Assembly (NCBI RefSeq): GCF_019721995.1
Contig: NZ_BLYC01000018.1
Span: 1-64,000, forward strand
From: Bathymodiolus japonicus methanotrophic gill symbiont
GTDB lineage: Bacteria > Pseudomonadota > Gammaproteobacteria > Methylococcales > Methylomonadaceae
Direction: 5' to 3'
Length of the DNA stretch: 64,000 nt
The notes below the pieces were generated by a model. The model searched no databases, was not told where the DNA came from, and saw only the letters and a program-made list of their open reading frames with translations. Shown in pieces: positions 49,949-60,187 of this stretch. The first letter of the stretch is position 1; each line of letters begins with the position of its first letter. The position numbers and the translations under genes were made by a program.

Positions 49949-50564
49949 ACCCATCTTCGTCACTTTCATCTTTCTAAGCCATTGATTCATCGGTTTAAGC
50001 GATTTTTTTTGGGGAGTCGCTATTTTTGCGAAAGCTTGTTTTGGGCATCCCAGCCCAAGCAAGCAGCAAAAACTTAACGCGACCACTTATGCCTCCGGCG
50101 GCCCCGATTCGTCCTCGTCACCTCGTCCCGACCCAACAAGGGGTCGGAACATAGGCTCCAAATGACTTGACGCCGTGTCGGATGGCCTTTTATTTTGTCT
50201 CCACCTTCGCTAACGCTCAGACTCCGACAAAATAACGGCCCTACGGCTATCGCGGACTAAAAATCATCACTTCGCTTAGGCTCCGTTTCCCTGATTTTCA
50301 GCGGTCGAAAAATTCTCTTTAAAATCAATGGTGTTTTTTTTGAAAGTTTTGTAGTGCCATTTATATTATTTTTGTCGATAAATTCATTGACTTTTGTCAA
50401 AAAAATCATCATTATTTGAGTGTAATTTACATGCGACAAAAATACTCTAAAAAATCCAACGTTTTATACAAAAACACAAAATCTGTAGTGCCAACTGGCT
50501 ACTTTTTAAAATTTCAACCAATTGATTTATAACAACTACATCATCAATAGTAACGAAGATGGGT
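49949..50564 (+). repeat. MITE family F, copy F2, split by D1
   Basis: 321 bp of F sequence around D1, flanked by TA (49947-49948, 50565-50566), inside the IS1111-type transposase. Confidence 0.93.
50009..50303 (+). repeat. Type D element, copy D1
   Basis: 295 bp from TTGGGGAGTCGC to TTTTCAGCG. The empty site GATTTTTT|GTCGAAA is seen uninterrupted in F1, so no duplication. Fits the +4 G rule. Confidence 0.95.
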
Positions 50565-50698
50565 TAAGCCTATGGCTACAAGCACTCATTGAGCGGCGTG
50601 GATTTAATAAAGCCGCCGTTGCGCTGGCCAATAAAAATGCCCGAATACTGTGGGCGATGGCGAGTCAGGATAAAGAATATGATGCAGCTCTGACATAG

Positions 50699-51047
50699 TT
50701 AGAGTGCATAAGCAGGGTTACCCACCCTTTGCCCACCGACTGCGAGCTAGGAGGGCTCTTCGTCTGTGGACAAAGCGTGGATAACCCTGAGATAACCGAG
50801 TAACCAAGATTGCGGAGGCAAGTTAACCAATATTGATGACAACAACAGGTCAGACCGATACTTTTACAGAACCCTTGCAACCCAGAGAGTCCATTGCGAG
50901 ACCGTTAGGCTGGTAGGGTCAAAAAGTATGCGAATAGATTCATCAGGAGTCCTGAGGCAAAAAGCCTCTGTTAGAGACCGAATATATGGCTGCAATCTTG
51001 TTCACTGTTATTAGCATCAATTATGTAAAACTTGGCTTGCAATAAAC
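50699..51047 (+). ncRNA. Candidate bridge/seeker RNA region of the IS1111-type element
   Basis: About 350 non-coding bases follow the transposase and end at the right inverted repeat. In the IS1111 group the guide RNA that pairs with target and donor is known to be encoded downstream of the transposase. The segment has several possible stems (for example TCAGGAGTCCTGA and GGCAAAAAGCC near 50942-50965). I cannot define RNA ends or guide loops by eye. Confidence 0.5.
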
Positions 51048-51250
51048 GAGGAGTCCATATATGGTTTTTGACCTGCCAGGATCGGGAAATTTGCATTGTT
51101 GCTGTTGCCCTCGGCACCGTGACAGCCAAAGCACATTCCTGCTTTTTCTTTACCTGCTGCAACATCAGGTGCGGCATAAACAACACCAGAAAAACATAAG
51201 CCCAGAAAAATAATTTGGTAGAGTTTTTGTATTTTCATTTTGCCCCCGCT

Positions 51251-51301
51251 CGCTGAAAATCATGGAAACTTCGCTAAGCTCCGTTTCCATGATTTTCAGC
51301 G
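51251..51301. repeat. 51-bp hairpin made of two inverted copies of the B-type right end
   Basis: CGCTGAAAATCATGGAAAC and GTTTCCATGATTTTCAGCG pair perfectly around a 13-base loop. It abuts the truncated ISb copy; the next bases TTTG also fit the +4 G rule. It lies just upstream of the cytochrome c4 start. Confidence 0.85.
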
Positions 51302-52851
51302 TTTGATTTTAATCACTTATAACAGCAAATAGATACTCTGTAGGCACCGTAAAAAAACAACAAATAATTTCAAATAAAGCTTGCAATTGCCGAAAAAAGT
51401 TTTCTAAAAATTTCCGTTTTAATCACCTCATAAACGGATATCACCCATGCTTAAAGACCTACCACTCTCTGAACATATTCACCAACACTGCAATGAAAGT
51501 ATGGAACGTGCCCTGTTAGCAGAGCGTCATCCTTTGTGGGCTCGTTCATGCCCAGAGTTGAAGGATATCGACTTTATTCGCCTTGGGTTATTACGCTGTA
51601 TCAGTGTAGTCGATAGTGGTCGCCATTTCCTCCAAACCAATGAACAGATTTATGGCCAGCTGCTTCCCCACTCAACGTATTTTAAATCACTGAAGTCGCA
51701 TAGACGAACAAGTATGCTTGAGGCATTTGAACAGCAGAGCTATCATCTTCACTCTGAACACTGCTATCGCAAGGCATTGATTATCTTAAAGTATTCCCGG
51801 AACTTGACGAATACACCATAGAAGCAGCGGATGGGCATTTTATTGATCATGCCTGCCATACTGAAAAAAACAGCAAGGGGAAAGTTTATGCGGCCGGGGG
51901 GATTTACGCGTTGAATCTCAGAAGTGGGTTGCTCAGATTTCTTTGTCTGGTGACAAACGGAACTCAGAGACATCAAGAAATACCTGTGTTACGAGATCAT
52001 ATTGAAAAGCAAAACAAGGGAAATAACAGCTCTCAGAAACATCTCTATGTCTACGATAAAGCCGTCACCGACTTTGTCTGGTGGGATCGGCAGAAATGAC
52101 ATGCTAATTACATGATTTCAATGCTAAAAGAAAATTCAATTGCGACTCTGGTTGAGTCTATCCCTTTTGACTCCCGCCATGAGATCAATACAGGGGTTGA
52201 AGCATACAGTGTGTACGAAAACAAGGGCATCAAATTTAACGTGGTGGATTACCGTGATCCAGAAACCGGAAAACTTCACCGGTTTGTGACAACCTTGCCA
52301 ATGACTATTAACCCTGGAACCATTGCCATGCTATATTTCAAACGATGGACGATTGAAAAGACATTCAATAACACTAAAAGTAATTTCAAGGAAACTTCGG
52401 GGAGTCGCTATTTTTGCGAAAGCTTGTTTTGGGCATCCCAGCCCAAGCAAGCAGCAAAAACTTAACGCGACCACTTATGCCTCCGGCGGCCCCGATTCGT
52501 CCTCGTCACCTCGTCCCGACCCAACAAGGGGTCGGAACATAGGCTCCAAATGACTTGACGCCGTGTCGGATGGCCTTTTATTTTGTCTCCACCTTCGCTA
52601 ACGCTCAGACTCCGACAAAATAACGGCCCTACGGCTATCGCGGACTAAAAATCATCACTTCGCTTAGGCTCCGTTTCCCTGATTTTCAGCGAAAGCTTGG
52701 TCTTCCAATACCCGCTCACTTGAAAATCAAATGCGCCTGACTGCAATGAGCTATAATTTAATGCGCGTGTTTGAAGAGATTTCAAAAACACAACAGCCAG
52801 AATTGATTCATCCATCGGATAAAAAATATAGCGAGGCTCTGGAGATAAGGC
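51302..52851 (+). mobile_element. IS4-like element ISb, defective copy truncated at both ends and split by D2
   Basis: Lacks about 88 bases of the left end and everything after GGAGATAAGGC. Shares the one-base deletion and TGA of the copy at 31935, so the two descend from one defective ancestor. The transposase frame begins at 51447. Confidence 0.92.
52397..52691 (+). repeat. Type D element, copy D2
   Basis: 295 bp. The empty site GGAAACT|AAAGCTTGG is seen uninterrupted at 32811 and in the intact copy at 44582. No duplication. Fits the +4 G rule. Confidence 0.96.
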
Positions 52852-53111
52852 CAGGCGCGCCATGCTACCTCACGAAATTCCGGGACTCCTGTCGCCGTAA
52901 TTCGTTCACCTACGCAGCGAATAGGAGATGCTCCAGCCGCCCTGCGTCCGCCACAGACTGAGCACAAAGCAGCTCAGTCATGGCTACCACAAATGGCTCT
53001 ACGGCTATTCGGGATAAAATTTTAGCCTCCCTCGCGCGCTATCGCGCACTTCGGATTGGCAAATTTCCCTGCGCCTTCTGGAGACTATCAGCCCGTCCGG
53101 GGCTGACAGCG
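52852..53111 (+). repeat. Type A element, copy A6
   Basis: 260 bp joining truncated ISb (left) to the region after apeB (right). Right flank GGTG fits the +4 G rule. Confidence 0.92.
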
Positions 53112-53116
53112 GGTGC

Positions 53117-54418
53117 CTAATCTCTAAAAAAACAACGCATAACATCTATCATATAAGCATGATCCAGCACCCCGGCACTCTCACGAATACTATGCATTGC
53201 CCACATGGCATTGCCCACATCCACAGTACGTATACCCAGTTTTGCCGAGGTCATAGGCCCTATAGTACTACCACAGGGTATATCTGTTCGATGCGCATAT
53301 TTTTGATATGGCACACCTGCTTTTTGGCACCAATCGATAAACATCGCCTCAGAAACACTTTCAGAACTATAGCACTGATTGGCATTTAATTTAATAACCG
53401 GCCCCTTATTAACATAGACTTTGTGCTCGCCTTCATAAGCCGCTGGAAAATTCGACTGGTAAGCATGTGCCATATCCACACTCAACATAAAGCTATGCGC
53501 TAGCGCTCGTTTATAATCTTCATCTGTAAGATCTGTTGCTAAGGCAATGCGCTCTAATATATCTGGTAGAAAGCTGCCATCCGCGCCCTTTGTGCTCTCG
53601 CTACCCACCTCTTCATGATCAAAAAAAGCACAGACTACCGTATTATTGGAACCTAACACGGCATCGTCCAGCAATGCCATTAAACCCGCATGACAGGAAG
53701 CTAAATTATCCAGCTGGCTATCAGCATAAAACTCTTGCTCCCTGCCCCAAAATATCCCTTGCTGGGTATCGTAAATATTAAGTTCCCAGGATAAAATCTG
53801 CTCGGCGGGTATCTGTGCCTGCTTAACTAACAGCTCGGTAAAAAGCTGGTCAGGTATTTGCTGTTTGCTGCTCATGGCAAACAACAAGGGTAGCTCTGTT
53901 TGCTTATTCAGCTTCAAGCCATCTTCATTTACCGTTCGATTCATATGTATAGCGAGATTGGGTAAGCGCAATAAGGACGGCTTAAAATGTACTAATTTTG
54001 TATTGATTGCACCCTCTTCAGTACGATAACTTAGCCGCCCAGCAAAGCTCAAATCTCGATCGGTAAAGGTCGCTAAAATAGGTCCGCCATAAACTTCCAC
54101 GCTGATGCGCAATAGTTCATCAGCCTTATGCAAAGCATGTGGTTTAATCCTTAGCCCCGGCGAATCGGTATGCGCACCGATAATTTTATAACCGCTTTCA
54201 GGCAATGCTTTTTGACCCACAACAAACGCAATAATAGAAGAGTCATCGCGAATAATATAATAGCGCCCCGCTGGCTTTAACTGCCACGACTGCATTTCAG
54301 ACAAGCGTGTAAACGCAGCTGCCTGCAACGCCCGCTCCATAGTTGCTACCGCATGCCACGGGCTCGGGCTAGCATCAATAAAATCTAATAATTGCTGTAC
54401 CTGTACTGAATGACTCAT
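53117..54418 (-). CDS. apeB: M18 family aspartyl aminopeptidase
   Basis: The 433-residue zinc peptidase shows [13 protein letters not shown] (metal His and Asp) near residue 80, [20 protein letters not shown] (catalytic Glu pair) near residue 260, and [19 protein letters not shown] later. The C-terminus has [33 protein letters not shown]. It removes N-terminal acidic residues from peptides in the cytoplasm. Its ATG overlaps the msrB stop (ATGA), so the two are coupled. The stop lies only six bases from element A6, which has replaced its natural downstream sequence. Confidence 0.94.
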   Translation of the reverse strand: MSHSVQVQQLLDFIDASPSPWHAVATMERALQAAAFTRLSEMQSWQLKPAGRYYIIRDDSSIIAFVVGQKALPESGYKIIGAHTDSPGLRIKPHALHKADELLRISVEVYGGPILATFTDRDLSFAGRLSYRTEEGAINTKLVHFKPSLLRLPNLAIHMNRTVNEDGLKLNKQTELPLLFAMSSKQQIPDQLFTELLVKQAQIPAEQILSWELNIYDTQQGIFWGREQEFYADSQLDNLASCHAGLMALLDDAVLGSNNTVVCAFFDHEEVGSESTKGADGSFLPDILERIALATDLTDEDYKRALAHSFMLSVDMAHAYQSNFPAAYEGEHKVYVNKGPVIKLNANQCYSSESVSEAMFIDWCQKAGVPYQKYAHRTDIPCGSTIGPMTSAKLGIRTVDVGNAMWAMHSIRESAGVLDHAYMIDVMRCFFRD

Positions 54419-54807
54419 TTTGGTTTTAATGCTAAAGCGACTGAATTAATGCAATAACGCAGACCTGTTGGCTCAGGGCCATCCTCAAACACATGCCCTA
54501 AGTGCGCATCGCAGGCACTGCAAGTAACTTCCACACGGCGCATGCCATGACTGGTATCCACAATTTCTGTTATCGCCTCTCTGGACACCCCATCCCAGAA
54601 ACTAGGCCAGCCCGTGCCTGAGTCGTATTTGCTTAGCGAATCAAATAATGCCTGACCACAGCACCTACAATGGTAAATACCCGCCTCTTTGCAGTCAGCA
54701 TATTTCCCGGTAAACGGTGGCTCTGTTGCACTGCAACGGCAAATATTAAATTGCTCTGGCGTTAATTTCTCACGCCACTGTGCATCTGTCAGCTTGCTAT
54801 CGGTCAT
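54415..54807 (-). CDS. msrB: Peptide-methionine (R)-S-oxide reductase MsrB
   Basis: A 130-residue protein with two zinc-binding CxxC pairs (HCRCCG and TCSACDAH), GTGWPSFW, and [11 protein letters not shown] with the catalytic Cys. It reduces methionine-R-sulfoxide in proteins. The start at 54807 ([15 protein letters not shown]) is chosen over 54918 because it matches the family N-terminus. It overlaps apeB by four bases, so both are probably made from one transcript. Confidence 0.95.
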   Translation of the reverse strand: MTDSKLTDAQWREKLTPEQFNICRCSATEPPFTGKYADCKEAGIYHCRCCGQALFDSLSKYDSGTGWPSFWDGVSREAITEIVDTSHGMRRVEVTCSACDAHLGHVFEDGPEPTGLRYCINSVALALKPK

Positions 54808-54940
54808 ATTACTTCTCTTTAAATATTTCGTAGAATGGAATAACATCGAGCATTCCACCATGAGCATGCATGAAAAATCACGCACACTTGCTTGCAAAGA
54901 TATTGTCTGATTTATCACAACAAGCCTATATTAAAAACCT

Positions 54941-54967
54941 GCCGGAAAACGCTTGCGCTATTCCGGC
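54941..54967. terminator. Palindrome upstream of msrB
   Basis: GCCGGAA / TTCCGGC stem with an inner CGC/GCG pair. No T-run; could be a REP-type repeat or an end for a missing gene. Confidence 0.4.
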
Positions 54968-55049
54968 CTACAGACTGGTTTTAATTGATACCCTTTTTAC
55001 ATTATTTTAGCCCAAATAATCACTGTGTTGCGAAAAGAAAAACAGAGCA

Positions 55050-55329
55050 CAGGCGCGCCATGCTACCTCACGAAATTCCGGGACTCCTATCGCCATAATT
55101 CGTTCACCTACGCAGCGGATGGGAGATGCCCTGAACGCCCTGCGTCCGCAACGACTACGCACAAAAGCCGCTTCGTCATTACTACCTCACTGGCTGGACG
55201 GCTATTCGGAATGCAATTCTTGCTCCTCTCGCGTGCTGCTAGCACACGTCGAATCAGCGAATTGCCCTGTCGCCTATCAGGGACTAAAAATCACCACTTC
55301 GCTAAGCTCCGTTTCCATGATTTTCAGCG
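55050..55329 (+). repeat. Type B element, copy B6
   Basis: 280 bp, intergenic, flanks AGAGCA|ATTGAC. Fits the +4 G rule. Confidence 0.92.
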
Positions 55330-55879
55330 ATTGACTGACTGATTTAGATTTGAGCATTTCAACGTAAGCGTCAATTAAAGTACATATTCTAAACCAATAT
55401 AAAAAATGGCAGACTAATACCTCCAATTAACTCAGGAGGAATTTATGAGTCCATCTCAAAATAAAGCGGCTATGCAAAATCATATACCGCAATGGCAAGC
55501 CAGTCGTTTAACTCAGGTCGGGTATTGCAAAGCCCATGATATCAAGCCGCATATCTTCAGTTATTACAAAAAGCAATTCAGTTCGCTCGCTCCACCAGTG
55601 TTACAAGCCAAGCAATTGGTTCCGGTAACACTGGTTGCAGAGGACATGTTGAACGGATCACAGGCGCGCCATGCTACCTCACAACATTCTGGGACTCCTG
55701 TCACCAACATTCATTCGCCTACGCAGCGAATGGGAGATGCCCTGGTCGCCCTGCGTCCGTCTCAAATGGCTGGACGGCTATTCGGAATGCAATTCTTGCC
55801 TCCCTCGCGCGCTACTAGCGCACTTCGGATCAGCGAATTGCCCTGTCGCCTACCAGGGACTAAAAATCATCGTAACTAC

Positions 55880-56174
55880 TCGGGGAGTCGCTATTTTTGC
55901 GAAAGCTTGTTTTGGGCATCCCAGCCCAAGCAAGCAGCAAAAACTTAACGCGACCACTTATGCCTCCGGCGGCCCCGATTCGTCCTCGTCACCTCGTCCC
56001 GACCCAACAAGGGGTCGGAACATAGGCTCCAAATGACTTGACGCCGTGTCGGATGGCCTTTTATTTTGTCTCCACCTTCGCTAACGCTCAGACTCCGACA
56101 AAACAACGGCCCTACGGCTATCGCGGACTAAAAATCATCACTTCGCTTAGGCTCCGTTTCCCTGATTTTCAGCG
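55880..56174 (+). repeat. Type D element, copy D3
   Basis: 295 bp inserted in the terminal palindrome of IS66b. The empty sequence GTAACTAC|TCAGCGAAGC is seen uninterrupted at 6577. No duplication. Fits the +4 G rule. Confidence 0.95.
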
Positions 56175-56201
56175 TCAGCGAAGCTGAGTAGTTCAATGAA
56201 A

Positions 56202-57871
56202 TTATAAAGCAAATTCAGGTAACTTTCCCTCAAAGACCAAGGTCATTGCCTGAGTTGCACTTAGACCTTGTTTACGGCACGTTGATAAATACCCTCTGAC
56301 ATGACAAAATATCTCTGCACCCTTGGTACTACGAAAGCAGCCGGATATTTTCTGTTGAACCTTGGTCATCCGAATCGAATTTTCTGCGGCATTATTGGTA
56401 AATGGCACCCAGGTATTTGTCATGAAGCGCAAGACATCCTCTTCATAATTAATCAGCCTTTCCAGTAAGTTTCTAGCTTTACTGCGTTTTATTCGCTCCC
56501 GTTTTACTTCTTTAGGCTTATCGGGTGGTGGGCATTCGATCTCCGCTTTGCCAAGTAATTCTCTGTATTGTACCTTCCATTTTTCTGCTTCTTTATGTAG
56601 TAGCATGCCACCTGCTTCATTGACGGCATCATTCATTTTTTCAAGTAGTCGTTTCATTTCAAGCGCCCACTCCTGTTTATCCTGCTCCCAGGCGCGCGTT
56701 AATTCCCTCAAATGATGTGCATTACAAAGCGAATGAGTACAATCATATTTATAGTAGGGCTTCCAATGATCATGACATAAAATCCCATGAAAATGGGGTA
56801 AAATACCAATGTCATTCATTGCCTCTGTGCCACGTTTGGCATGTGGAAAGAAGTGTGTCCACTGAACACAGGCGCGCCATGCTACCTCACGAAATTCCGG
56901 GACTCCTGTCGCCGTAATTCGTTCACCTACGCAGCGAATAGGAGATGCTCCAGCCGCCCTGCGTCCGCCACAGACTGAGCACAAAGCAGCTCAGTCATGG
57001 CTACCACAAATGGCTCTACGGCTATTCGGGATAAAATTTTAGCCTCCCTCGCGCGCTATCGCGCACTTCGGATTGGCAAATTTCCCTGCGCCTTCTGGAG
57101 ACTATCAGCCCGTCCGGGGCTGACAGCGTTGGAGGCCCCATGTAGCCAATGGCGCTTACCATTAATATTAATGCCTGTTTCATCCGCATGAATGCACGCT
57201 GATTCGACTAAGTGTTCTTTACTGATAGTTTCAAACCCAGCCAACTTCTCATAGGCCAGTTCATTGAAATTATAGATAGAGCCTTCACTAATCGGCATAC
57301 CTAATTGATCAGCGAAATACTCCTGTATTCGGTTGTAGGGCAATAACTGATATTGCGAAAGATAAACCACATGGGCTTTTATCCCATTACCATATTGCGC
57401 AGCCTTAGTAACCTCATCTGGAAAAGGAGCGATAAAACACTGACCTTTTCCATTTATCAACCGTTGCGCCTGGTATTCTGTCACTACCCTTGAGATATCA
57501 ATATCGAATACCTAGCGTGTTTCAAAGCCATCTGCCGTGTATCGCCCTTTTGGCAAGGTACGGCGATCAATGGTAATGATCTCGATTTCATCCGGGTCAT
57601 CTATTTTTTGAAGTGTCGTGCCGACATGCGATTTTTGTCCGCCAGAAGGCTTATCTGATTTTTTTCGATTCCCTTTTTTACGGTTGGGATCACTTGCAGG
57701 TGGTTTACTGCTATTTTTGCTGTTCAGTGTCACTCGATTGAGTAATACCGTGACTAATAATAGAATCACTTCCAGTGCTGATTTTAGCGCAGGCGATATA
57801 TCACGCTCAGTTTCAAGTAACTGTTTGGCATGACTGATTGCGGAATCAACATCGATGAAGTCTATTTTCAA
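56202..57871 (-). pseudogene. IS66b TnpC-like transposase, broken
   Basis: Reading down from 57871: a helical N-terminus, the basic linker SSKPPASDPNRKKGNRKKSDK, then TAG at about 57510 (probably CAG before). The zinc-ribbon/DDE part follows (AAQYGNGIKAHVVYLSQYQLLPYNRIQEYF, HADETGININGKRHWLHGASN). A7 interrupts. The rest is VQWTHFFPHAKRGTEAM...LCNAHHLRELTRAWE...FTNNAAENSIRMTKVQQKISGCFRS with the final catalytic Glu. The stop and A7 inactivate it. Confidence 0.9.
56869..57128 (+). repeat. Type A element, copy A7
   Basis: 260 bp. Joining the flanks (TGAACA|TTGGAG) gives the in-frame minus-strand reading LHGASNVQWTHFF. Fits the +4 G rule. Confidence 0.94.
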
Positions 57872-58116
57872 AGGGTAACCTGTATTGCTTTAAGGACAGG
57901 CTTATTATCTCATGGGTTTTAAATCCCGAATTTTCCTTGTTTTAAGCGATTGTAAGGCGAATAAAAAAGTTCTTCGAGGTCGTAGATGTTTAAGGGGACA
58001 TTTTGTGATGACTATAGCGATAGAAGCAATAAAGCGTGGATTAATCGACTGTTGGGCAGTTTACTAAAAATCACAAAAACCAGACTAAAACCCTGTCAAG
58101 AACTTTTTTAATTATT

Positions 58117-58730
58117 CAGGCGCGCCATGCTACCTCACAACATTCTGGGACTCCTGTCACCAACATTCATTCGCCTACGCAGCGAATGGGAGATGCCCTG
58201 GTCGCCCTGCGTCCGTCTCAACTACTCAACTACGCACAAAACCCTGCTTAGTTAAGTCTACCTCAAATGGCTGGACGGCTATTCGGAATGCAATTCTTGC
58301 CTCCCTCGCGCGCTACTAGCGCACTTCGGATCAGCGAATTGCCCTGTCGCCTACCAGAGACTAAAAATCATCACTCCGCTTAGGCTCCGTTTCCCTGATT
58401 TTAACCAATCTTCGTCACTATTGATGATGTAGTTGTTATAAATCAATTGGTTGAAATTTTAAAAAGTAGCCAGTTGGCACTACAGATTTTGTGTTTTTGT
58501 ATAAAACGTTGGATTTTTTAGAGTATTTTTGTCGCATGTAAATTACACTCAAATAATGATGATTTTTTTGACAAAAGTCAATGAATTTATCGACAAAAAT
58601 AATATAAATGGCACTACAAAACTTTCAAAAAAAACACCATTGATTTTAAAGAGAATTTTTCGACAAAAAATCGCTTAAACCGATGAATCAATGACTTAGA
58701 AAGATGAAAGTGACGAAGATGGGTTAAGCG
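58117..58730 (+). repeat. Type C element, copy C2, split by MITE F3
   Basis: 291 bp of C sequence around F3; it keeps 45 bp that C1 has lost between two CTCAA repeats. Inserted near the right end of IS66b. Right flank TACG fits the +4 G rule. Confidence 0.9.
58404..58724 (-). repeat. MITE family F, copy F3
   Basis: 321 bp, TA on both sides, inserted in the TTTTAAGCG right end of C2. The uninterrupted end is visible in C1 at 58781-58789. Confidence 0.95.
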
Positions 58731-58911
58731 TACGCTGAGTAGTTACAAATCATCACTCCGCTTAGGCTCCGTTTCCCTGATTTTAAGCGGGCGTACCTGC
58801 TGATTCATCAGTTATCAAAGTGACTCATTCTAATGGCTTCAGTCTGGAAATTTGTGCCAGTACAGAACTTGCATCATTAAAGCCGCTTCTGAAACTGGTT
58901 AGGTCTATCTC

Positions 58912-59256
58912 ATGATAAACGGACTTGTTGTTAATCAAGTGTTTTTGGCGACCGGCGTTACTGATATGCGTAAATCTATCAATGGTCTGTCACTGATTGT
59001 TTCGGAACAGTTTGGCCATGATCCCTTTGCCGGAAGTATTTTTGTCTTTTGTAACCGCTCTCGCGATAAACTGAAAATACTCTATTGGGAGTGTAATGGG
59101 TTCTGACTTTATTATCGGCGCCTGGATAAGGGGAAGTTTCAGTGGCCAACCGAGTTAAACGAACATCCGTTATCATTAACCTTACGTGAATTACACTGGT
59201 TATCCTATCGGCAAGCGCAAGCTCATACCGCTATTTCTGGCTTAATAAATAATTGA
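58912..59256 (+). pseudogene. IS66 TnpB with an internal stop
   Basis: The frame starts MINGLVVNQVFLATGVTDMRKSINGLSLIV and contains FVFCNRSRDKLKILYWECNGF, the TnpB (IS66 Orf2) signature. A TGA at 59104 replaces the conserved Trp codon before LYYRRLDKGKFQWP. The frame then continues to a natural stop at 59254. A TGG to TGA change explains it. The ATG overlaps the tnpA stop. Confidence 0.9.
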
Positions 59257-59737
59257 TTTGTTGCCGTTATTTTACGTTGAAAATATCTAATAAAACAGCC
59301 AGTTAAATGATTATTTAACCCTGTTTTTCGGTATAATAAACACCATGAAATCACTTCCTGAAATACTGCCAGACGAGACGAATGTACTGCACAAAATGGT
59401 GCTGGACTATCAGCCGACAGTGGATCAATTACAGGAAAAACTGACATGGTATGAGGAGCAGTTTCGTCTGTTGCAACATGAGCGTTTTGGCACCTCCAGT
59501 GAGAAATGTCCGGGTCAAATGGAGTTGTTTAATGAAGCGGAGTCCATTCTTGATAGCTTAAAGCAGGATGATTCCGACCCTGAAGAAACCCTAAGCTATC
59601 AGCGTAAAAAGCCAGGCCGCAAGCCATTATCCAGAGATATCCCGCGCGAAGTTATCCGTTATGAATTACCTGAAGCAGAGCGTGTTTGTGCCTGCGGTCA
59701 TGCATTGCATGAGGCTGGCGAAGACAAGTCAGAGCAG

Positions 59738-60017
59738 CAGGCGCGCCATGCTACCTCACGAAATTCCGGGACTCCTGTCGCCATAATTCGTTCACCTACG
59801 CAGCGGATGGGAGATGCCCTGAACGCCCTGCGTCCGCAACGACTACGCACAAAAGCCGCTTCGTCATTACTACCTCACTGGCTGGACGGCTATTCGGAAT
59901 GCAATTCTTGCTCCTCTCGCGTGCTGCTAGCACACGTCGAATCAGCAAATTGCCCTGTCGCCTATCAGGGACTAAAAATCACCACTTCGCTAAGCTACGT
60001 TTCCATGATTTTCAGCG
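59738..60017 (+). repeat. Type B element, copy B7
   Basis: 280 bp. Joining GAGCAG|TTAGAA restores SEQLEIIPAQIK in TnpC. Fits the +4 G rule. Confidence 0.95.
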
Positions 60018-60187
60018 TTAGAAATCATTCCTGCCCAGATCAAAGTCATTGAACATATACAGATCAAGTATGGCTCCCGCGCCTGTGAAAATGGCATTAT
60101 CAGTGCACCAAAACCCGCACAGCCCATTCCTCGTAGTTTTGCCTCGGCAAGTTTATTAGCTTACATTATTGTCGCCAAGTTCATGGA

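Larger units (their letters stand above)
49062..50698 (+). pseudogene. IS1111-group transposase, frameshifted and split by F2/D1
   Basis: The N-terminal RuvC-like DEDD domain starts MNNSVIGLDIAKNIFHMYTF (first Asp) and includes GIEACGGAHHWARELTKQGH (Glu) and NDFNDAAAI. The C-terminal Transposase_20 part has FLDVPGIGAITATIIASDIG and LGIVPRQHSSGDNQVYLG. A one-base loss near 49870 shifts the frame; the continuation is RYIRTMLIHGARSVLKHCSGK. MITE F2 then interrupts at KDKL. After it the frame resumes LQALIERRGFNKAAVALANKNARILWAMASQ and stops at 50696. Dead as it stands. Confidence 0.9.
48982..51056 (+). mobile_element. IS110-family (IS1111 group) element inserted in the cytochrome c4 gene
   Basis: Direct copies of ATATA flank the insertion (48977-48981 and 51057-51061) and probably represent the core. 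Subterminal inverted repeats ATGGACTCCTC lie at 48992-49002 and 51048-51058, ten bases inside the left end and at the right edge, as in the IS1111 group. It contains MITE F2, which contains D1. Without these the element would be about 1.46 kb. Confidence 0.85.
48595..51238 (-). pseudogene. Cytochrome c4-type dihaem protein, split by an IS1111-type element
   Basis: The N-terminal half, from ATG 51238, has a signal peptide (IIFLGLCFSGVVYA) and haem site CFGCH, then NFPILAGQKPY. The C-terminal half, 48976 to 48595, resumes VNQLRAFRKGVRKNGMMQNMAKNLTD, with a second CFGCH and NGPMSGIAKMLSEEDI. Each half has a Met for axial ligation. Removing 48982-51061 reads AGQKPYIVNQLRAFRKG without a gap. Cytochromes c4 pass electrons to terminal oxidases in the periplasm. 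As it stands only a truncated single-haem product could form. Confidence 0.92.
55872..58746 (-). mobile_element. Second IS66-type element (IS66b), single large ORF
   Basis: Ends GTAACTACTCAGCG / CGCTGAGTAGTTAC, 8-bp duplication AAATCATC (55864-55871, 58747-58754). It sits inside C1. Without D3, A7 and C2/F3 its length is about 1.7 kb, fitting IS66 relatives with only a TnpC-like gene. Confidence 0.92.
55661..58789 (+). repeat. Type C element, copy C1, split by IS66b
   Basis: 211 bp plus 35 bp (246 bp in all) around IS66b. The empty site GATCA|GGCGTA restores tnpA. The right end is TTTTAAGCG. Fits the +4 G rule. Confidence 0.93.
55445..58915 (+). pseudogene. IS66 TnpA, split by the C1 stack
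   Basis: 72 codons (MSPSQNKAAMQNHIPQWQASRLTQVGYCKAHDI...) lie before C1. Excising 55661-58789 continues exactly in frame with GVPADSSVIKVTHSNGFSLEICAS...LLKLVRSIS, ending in a TGA that overlaps the tnpB ATG (ATGA). The pattern fits the small accessory protein of IS66 elements, needed for transposition but of unclear mechanism. The perfect frame after excision is the best proof that C1 inserts without a duplication. Confidence 0.92.
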
